DNA of 64,000 bases, taken from positions 496,001 through 560,000 of the forward strand of contig NZ_MAYU01000012.1 of NCBI RefSeq assembly GCF_001685025.1. The letters run 5' to 3'. The first letter of the stretch is position 1, and each line of letters starts with the position of its first letter. Positions 61,508 through 64,000 of the stretch are shown here, in pieces. The position numbers and the translations under genes were made by a program. This DNA is from Bacillus sp. FJAT-27225 (GTDB lineage Bacteria > Bacillota > Bacilli > Bacillales > Cytobacillaceae). The notes under the pieces are model-generated. The model was given only the letters and a program-made list of their open reading frames with translations, did not search any database and was not told the origin of the DNA.

Positions 61508-61924
61508 ATGAATGACAAAAAAGATGTCTTAGATAAAGGTCCATTTTTTCATGGTACTAAAGCAGATTTAAAAATTGGAGATTTATTAGAACCACAACAC
61601 TTATCAAATTACCAAGATAAAAAATCTAACTATATATACTTTACCGCAACATTAGATGCTGCTAAATGGGGTGCTGAATTAGCGACATCTAAAGCAAAAG
61701 AAAGAATTTTCATTGTAGAGCCATTAGGTGATTTTGAAAATGATCCGAATTTAACTGACAAAAGATTTCCTGGAAACCCAACACGGTCTTATAGGTCTAA
61801 ATATCCTTTGAAGATTATAGCAGAATTAAGTTCATGGGAAAGACATTCTGATGAACAAATAAATCATATGCTTGCATCTTTAAAAAAGTTACGTGAACAA
61901 GGAAAAGCTGTAATAGACGATTAA
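61508..61924 (+). CDS. arr: NAD(+)-rifampin ADP-ribosyltransferase (Arr)
   Basis: 138 aa, full family length. Arr motifs in order: GPFFHGTKADLKIGDLL (catalytic His15), NYIYFTATLD (Tyr44), FIVEPLGDFENDPNLTDK and RFPGNPTRSYRSKYPLKI, very close to known Arr proteins. Inactivates rifamycins by ADP-ribosylating the C23 hydroxyl. Good ribosome site AGAGGTG, own AT-rich promoter region. More AT-rich than its neighbours; could be old or acquired. No mobile element or integron site beside it. Confidence 0.93.
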   Translation: MNDKKDVLDKGPFFHGTKADLKIGDLLEPQHLSNYQDKKSNYIYFTATLDAAKWGAELATSKAKERIFIVEPLGDFENDPNLTDKRFPGNPTRSYRSKYPLKIIAELSSWERHSDEQINHMLASLKKLREQGKAVIDD

Positions 61925-61971
61925 TCCTAAAAATTGCAGGACCACCAGGGGCTTTTACGGTCCATATTGTA

Positions 61972-62253
61972 TTAAGACCAAGCCAATTCGACTAAAAGGA
62001 GAAGCAGAAAGGCACCCAATAGAATGATATAGGCAGTGACTACATTTTTAGTGACCTTATTCTGAAGGAATGCACTGTAACATGAACAAGTCAGGGCAGC
62101 CATAAAAAGTAGCATTGCGATGCTTCTGTACTTGGAATATGTACCATAGTTGATGGTTACAAAAACATAGACCGCTACTCCAATTACGCCTAAGACATTA
62201 CTGGCAACGCGCAACTGTTTAGTCATTTTTTCGGGTTTAGCTTTGTTCTCCAT
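61972..62253 (-). CDS. Small three-segment membrane protein, unknown
   Basis: 93 aa from the ATG at 62253 (AGGAGGG five bases up). Basic cytoplasmic start MENKAKPEKMTKQLR, then three hydrophobic segments. No family recognised. Confidence 0.7.
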   Translation of the reverse strand: MENKAKPEKMTKQLRVASNVLGVIGVAVYVFVTINYGTYSKYRSIAMLLFMAALTCSCYSAFLQNKVTKNVVTAYIILLGAFLLLLLVELAWS

Positions 62254-62454
62254 CAGGTCCCTCCTAGGGGCAAGTGGCATCGACTTTATAACGGAATTTT
62301 ACCATATAAAGGTGGTTATAAGTATTTATTTTAAGCTCCGGATCTGTGGAAAAGGAATTTTGGTGAAATGTATTCGAATGCTGTAGTTGCTCTTTAAAAA
62401 CTTGATAAAAGAGTGCAGTTGGCACATGGTGATTTTTTATGTTCAGGGTGAGTT

Positions 62455-62649
62455 ACTAGTAAAATAGAGCTATCATTTCTGGTTATTTCAGTTAACGAGA
62501 AGCATGAAAATAACTAGTACAGCTTGAAGGCTAACTAGTAGGGCTTGAAGGTATACTAGTGATGCCTAGTAGCCATTAATTGCTATACATTTAAAATTTC
62601 ACTAGTAATACATGAAAATCATGCCTGTAATTGTAGTCAATTAACTAGT
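62455..62649. repeat. ACTAGT-containing 21-bp array
   Basis: ACTAGT at 62513, 62534 and 62555, exactly 21 bases apart, within units of the type AACTAGTAGGGCTTGAAGGCT. Further ACTAGT at 62455, 62601 and 62644, with intervals of 58, 46 and 43, two of them close to two periods. Fills most of the 507-base gap before fabV; the rest of that gap is AT-rich without genes. Confidence 0.6.
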
Positions 62650-62689
62650 TATGATGGCACCTTCCACCCGGTATAAGCTGACCATAAGC

Positions 62690-62727
62690 ACACAAAAAGG
62701 ACCCTTTCCATAACGACTGAAGGGTCC
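62690..62727 (-). terminator. Terminator of fabV
   Basis: Minus strand GGACCCTT, CAGTCGTTATGGA, AAGGGTCC, then TTTTTGTG. Confidence 0.85.
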
Positions 62728-62760
62728 GCTGTATGATTGGGCCCGCCTCAAACATTAACC

Positions 62761-63954
62761 CTATGGCTGCAATTTTTTCAAAGCATCGATATCCAGTTCC
62801 TCGTCATAGTCAACACCTTCAATCTCGAAGCCGTTCAGTTCCATGAATTCTTTTTTAAAAAGGTCAATGGCTGTAAGGTTGTGAATATTGTCCTGGTTGA
62901 CCTCGGCCATGATCGCGGTGACTTCCTGCTGGACGTCGTCGCGAAGCTCCCAGTAATCTGGGCGGATGCGGCGCTCGCCGTCCAGTTCGCGGGCATTTCC
63001 GTAAAACATGTCGGTGAAGAAACGGTATTTGTGCATGATTGGCGTTTCGTGCAGGCCTTTTTCGAGCATGACCTTGTACAGTGTTGATGCATAGATCGGG
63101 AAGGTTGGGATGACTGCGCTTGCCTTGGTGGTGACGGCTTTACTGACGCAGATTACGGCTTCCCCACCGATTCTTTCATAAAGGATTTCATTGAGCGTAT
63201 TGGCGGTGTCTTCGGCATGACGCTTTGCGCGGCCGAGCGTGCCTGCTCCGTAGAATGCCTGGGTGACTTCCGGCCCGATATAGGAATATAAAGTTGTTTT
63301 GAAGCCTTCCGTAAGGACGCCCGCTTCGTTCAGTGCATGAATCCAGCACTCCCAGTCCTCGCCGCCCATTACCTTGACGGTGTTTTCAATTTCCTCTTCC
63401 GTTGCCGGCTCGATTACCTGCTCATAGAGCTCGCCGGTTTCGAGATTGATGTTCGTTCCAGAGACAGTTTCGCCGATTGGTTTGATGACGGAACGGTAGG
63501 TGATTCCTGTATCAGGATCCTTCCGCATCCCCGAGGCGAGACTGTAAACGAGCAGATCGATTTTTCCGCCAAATTCATTTTTTACATACTCAATGACGGC
63601 TTCTTTCATTTCATTTGAAAACGCATCGCCAATGAAGTTTTTCGCAATCAGGCCTTCCTTCTCGGCTTCTTCTTTGAAAAAAATGTTGTTCCACCAGCCC
63701 GCGGTCGCTAACCGATCGTCGGTAATGCCTTTTTCAAAAGAAACACCTATTGTGTCTGCGCCTGTCCCAAACGCCGTGACAACGCGGGATGCGAGTCCAT
63801 AGCTGGAAGATGCACCGAGGATGAGCACCTTTTTTGGGCCATCAAAGCGAGGCTGCCCTTTTATATAGTCGATTTGTTTTTGCAGCGCGGCCTTGCAGCC
63901 GATTGGATGGGCTGCCCTTGAAACATTGCCTTTTAATTTTGCTTCTATGATCAT
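62761..63954 (-). CDS. fabV: Enoyl-[acyl-carrier-protein] reductase FabV
   Basis: 397 aa, the size of FabV, which is longer than FabI. NADH-binding VLILGASSSYGLASR near residue 45, and the FabV catalytic pair Y-x8-K in YGAGTLGRAK near residue 235. MIIEAKLKGNVSRAAHPIGC is the usual start. Reduces trans-2-enoyl-ACP in fatty acid elongation; FabV enzymes resist triclosan. AAAAGGAG before the ATG. Bacillus normally use FabI and FabL, so FabV is an addition or replacement here. Confidence 0.95.
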   Translation of the reverse strand: MIIEAKLKGNVSRAAHPIGCKAALQKQIDYIKGQPRFDGPKKVLILGASSSYGLASRVVTAFGTGADTIGVSFEKGITDDRLATAGWWNNIFFKEEAEKEGLIAKNFIGDAFSNEMKEAVIEYVKNEFGGKIDLLVYSLASGMRKDPDTGITYRSVIKPIGETVSGTNINLETGELYEQVIEPATEEEIENTVKVMGGEDWECWIHALNEAGVLTEGFKTTLYSYIGPEVTQAFYGAGTLGRAKRHAEDTANTLNEILYERIGGEAVICVSKAVTTKASAVIPTFPIYASTLYKVMLEKGLHETPIMHKYRFFTDMFYGNARELDGERRIRPDYWELRDDVQQEVTAIMAEVNQDNIHNLTAIDLFKKEFMELNGFEIEGVDYDEELDIDALKKLQP

Positions 63955-64000
63955 TTGTCATGTCTCCTTTTTAAAAAGTAGATTTTACTTTGCTGCGGTG

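Noticed and set aside
62690-62727. Integron attC-type site near arr
   Set aside because: The hairpin is a simple intrinsic terminator for fabV; no attC core sites or integrase are seen.

Overview
The window looks like a chromosome segment of an endospore-forming Bacillaceae (Bacillus/Mesobacillus/Cytobacillus-like). Pointers are a sporulenol-type cyclase, CotF-like coat proteins, a Spo0E-family phosphatase, YuzL, a fadN-fadA-fadE operon with a Bacillus-type FadR box, an Arg T-box before argS, PdxST with a divergent MocR regulator, and AGGAGG ribosome sites. No rRNA or tRNA gene, insertion sequence, prophage or CRISPR array was seen. The species cannot be fixed from the sequence.

Layout. 1-1642: exopolysaccharide BY-kinase operon (ywqC, ywqD, start of ywqE). 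1948-7534: beta-oxidation operon fadNAE with its operator at 7659-7676. 7851-14056: an AT-rich defence island with two systems. One is a single 967-aa protein joining an N-terminal HEPN-like RNase motif, a STAND/NB-ARC NTPase core and a C-terminal S1 RNA-binding domain. The other is a PARIS-like pair (ABC-type ATPase plus DUF4435/TOPRIM effector). Between them lies the 3' end of an M14 carboxypeptidase gene that has lost its 5' part. 14057-16900: decayed genes, orphan pstS and a 25-codon ORF with a near-consensus promoter. 16902-18900: argS with its T-box. 19275-23041: DUF2515 gene, sqhC, HXXEE membrane protein. 23214-25847: secreted Ig-like repeat protein. 26173-29541: small envelope proteins, a GrpB-family gene and a GNAT. 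29602-32599: pdxS-pdxT and divergent pdxR.

33417-42994: a sialic-acid locus on the minus strand: anomerase nanQ (frameshifted), a fumarate-reductase-type flavoprotein, nanA, GDSL esterase, an ABC importer (binding protein and two permeases), nanE, nanK and an RpiR regulator. The genes would import sialic acid, possibly deacetylate it, cleave it to ManNAc and pyruvate, then phosphorylate and epimerise ManNAc to GlcNAc-6-P. A 19-bp near-palindrome recurs before three gene groups and is probably the RpiR operator; cre-like sites flank the first promoter. 43766-57165: small metabolic and unknown genes, signal peptidase I, DUF1206, GNAT, DUF1877, a frameshifted FAD oxidoreductase, an ECF sigma/anti-sigma pair, and a group of SUKH, DUF4304 and unknown small proteins like orphan toxin-immunity genes. 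57825-61276: Spo0E-like protein, DMT transporter, YuzL and CotF-like coat genes. 61508-63954: an Arr rifampin ADP-ribosyltransferase and the triclosan-tolerant enoyl reductase FabV.

The least explained feature lies between genes. Several unrelated tandem arrays share one of two exact periods. Four loci have a 52-bp period with an inverted repeat in each unit (32672-32735, 32855-33062, 33159-33314, 43259-43345), and one of them shows compensatory arm changes. Others have a 21-bp period (43376-43543, 58057-58140, 62455-62649). Both periods are close to whole numbers of DNA helical turns. A separate dispersed palindrome built on GGGACGGTTCT occurs at about eight intergenic sites and sometimes serves as a terminator.
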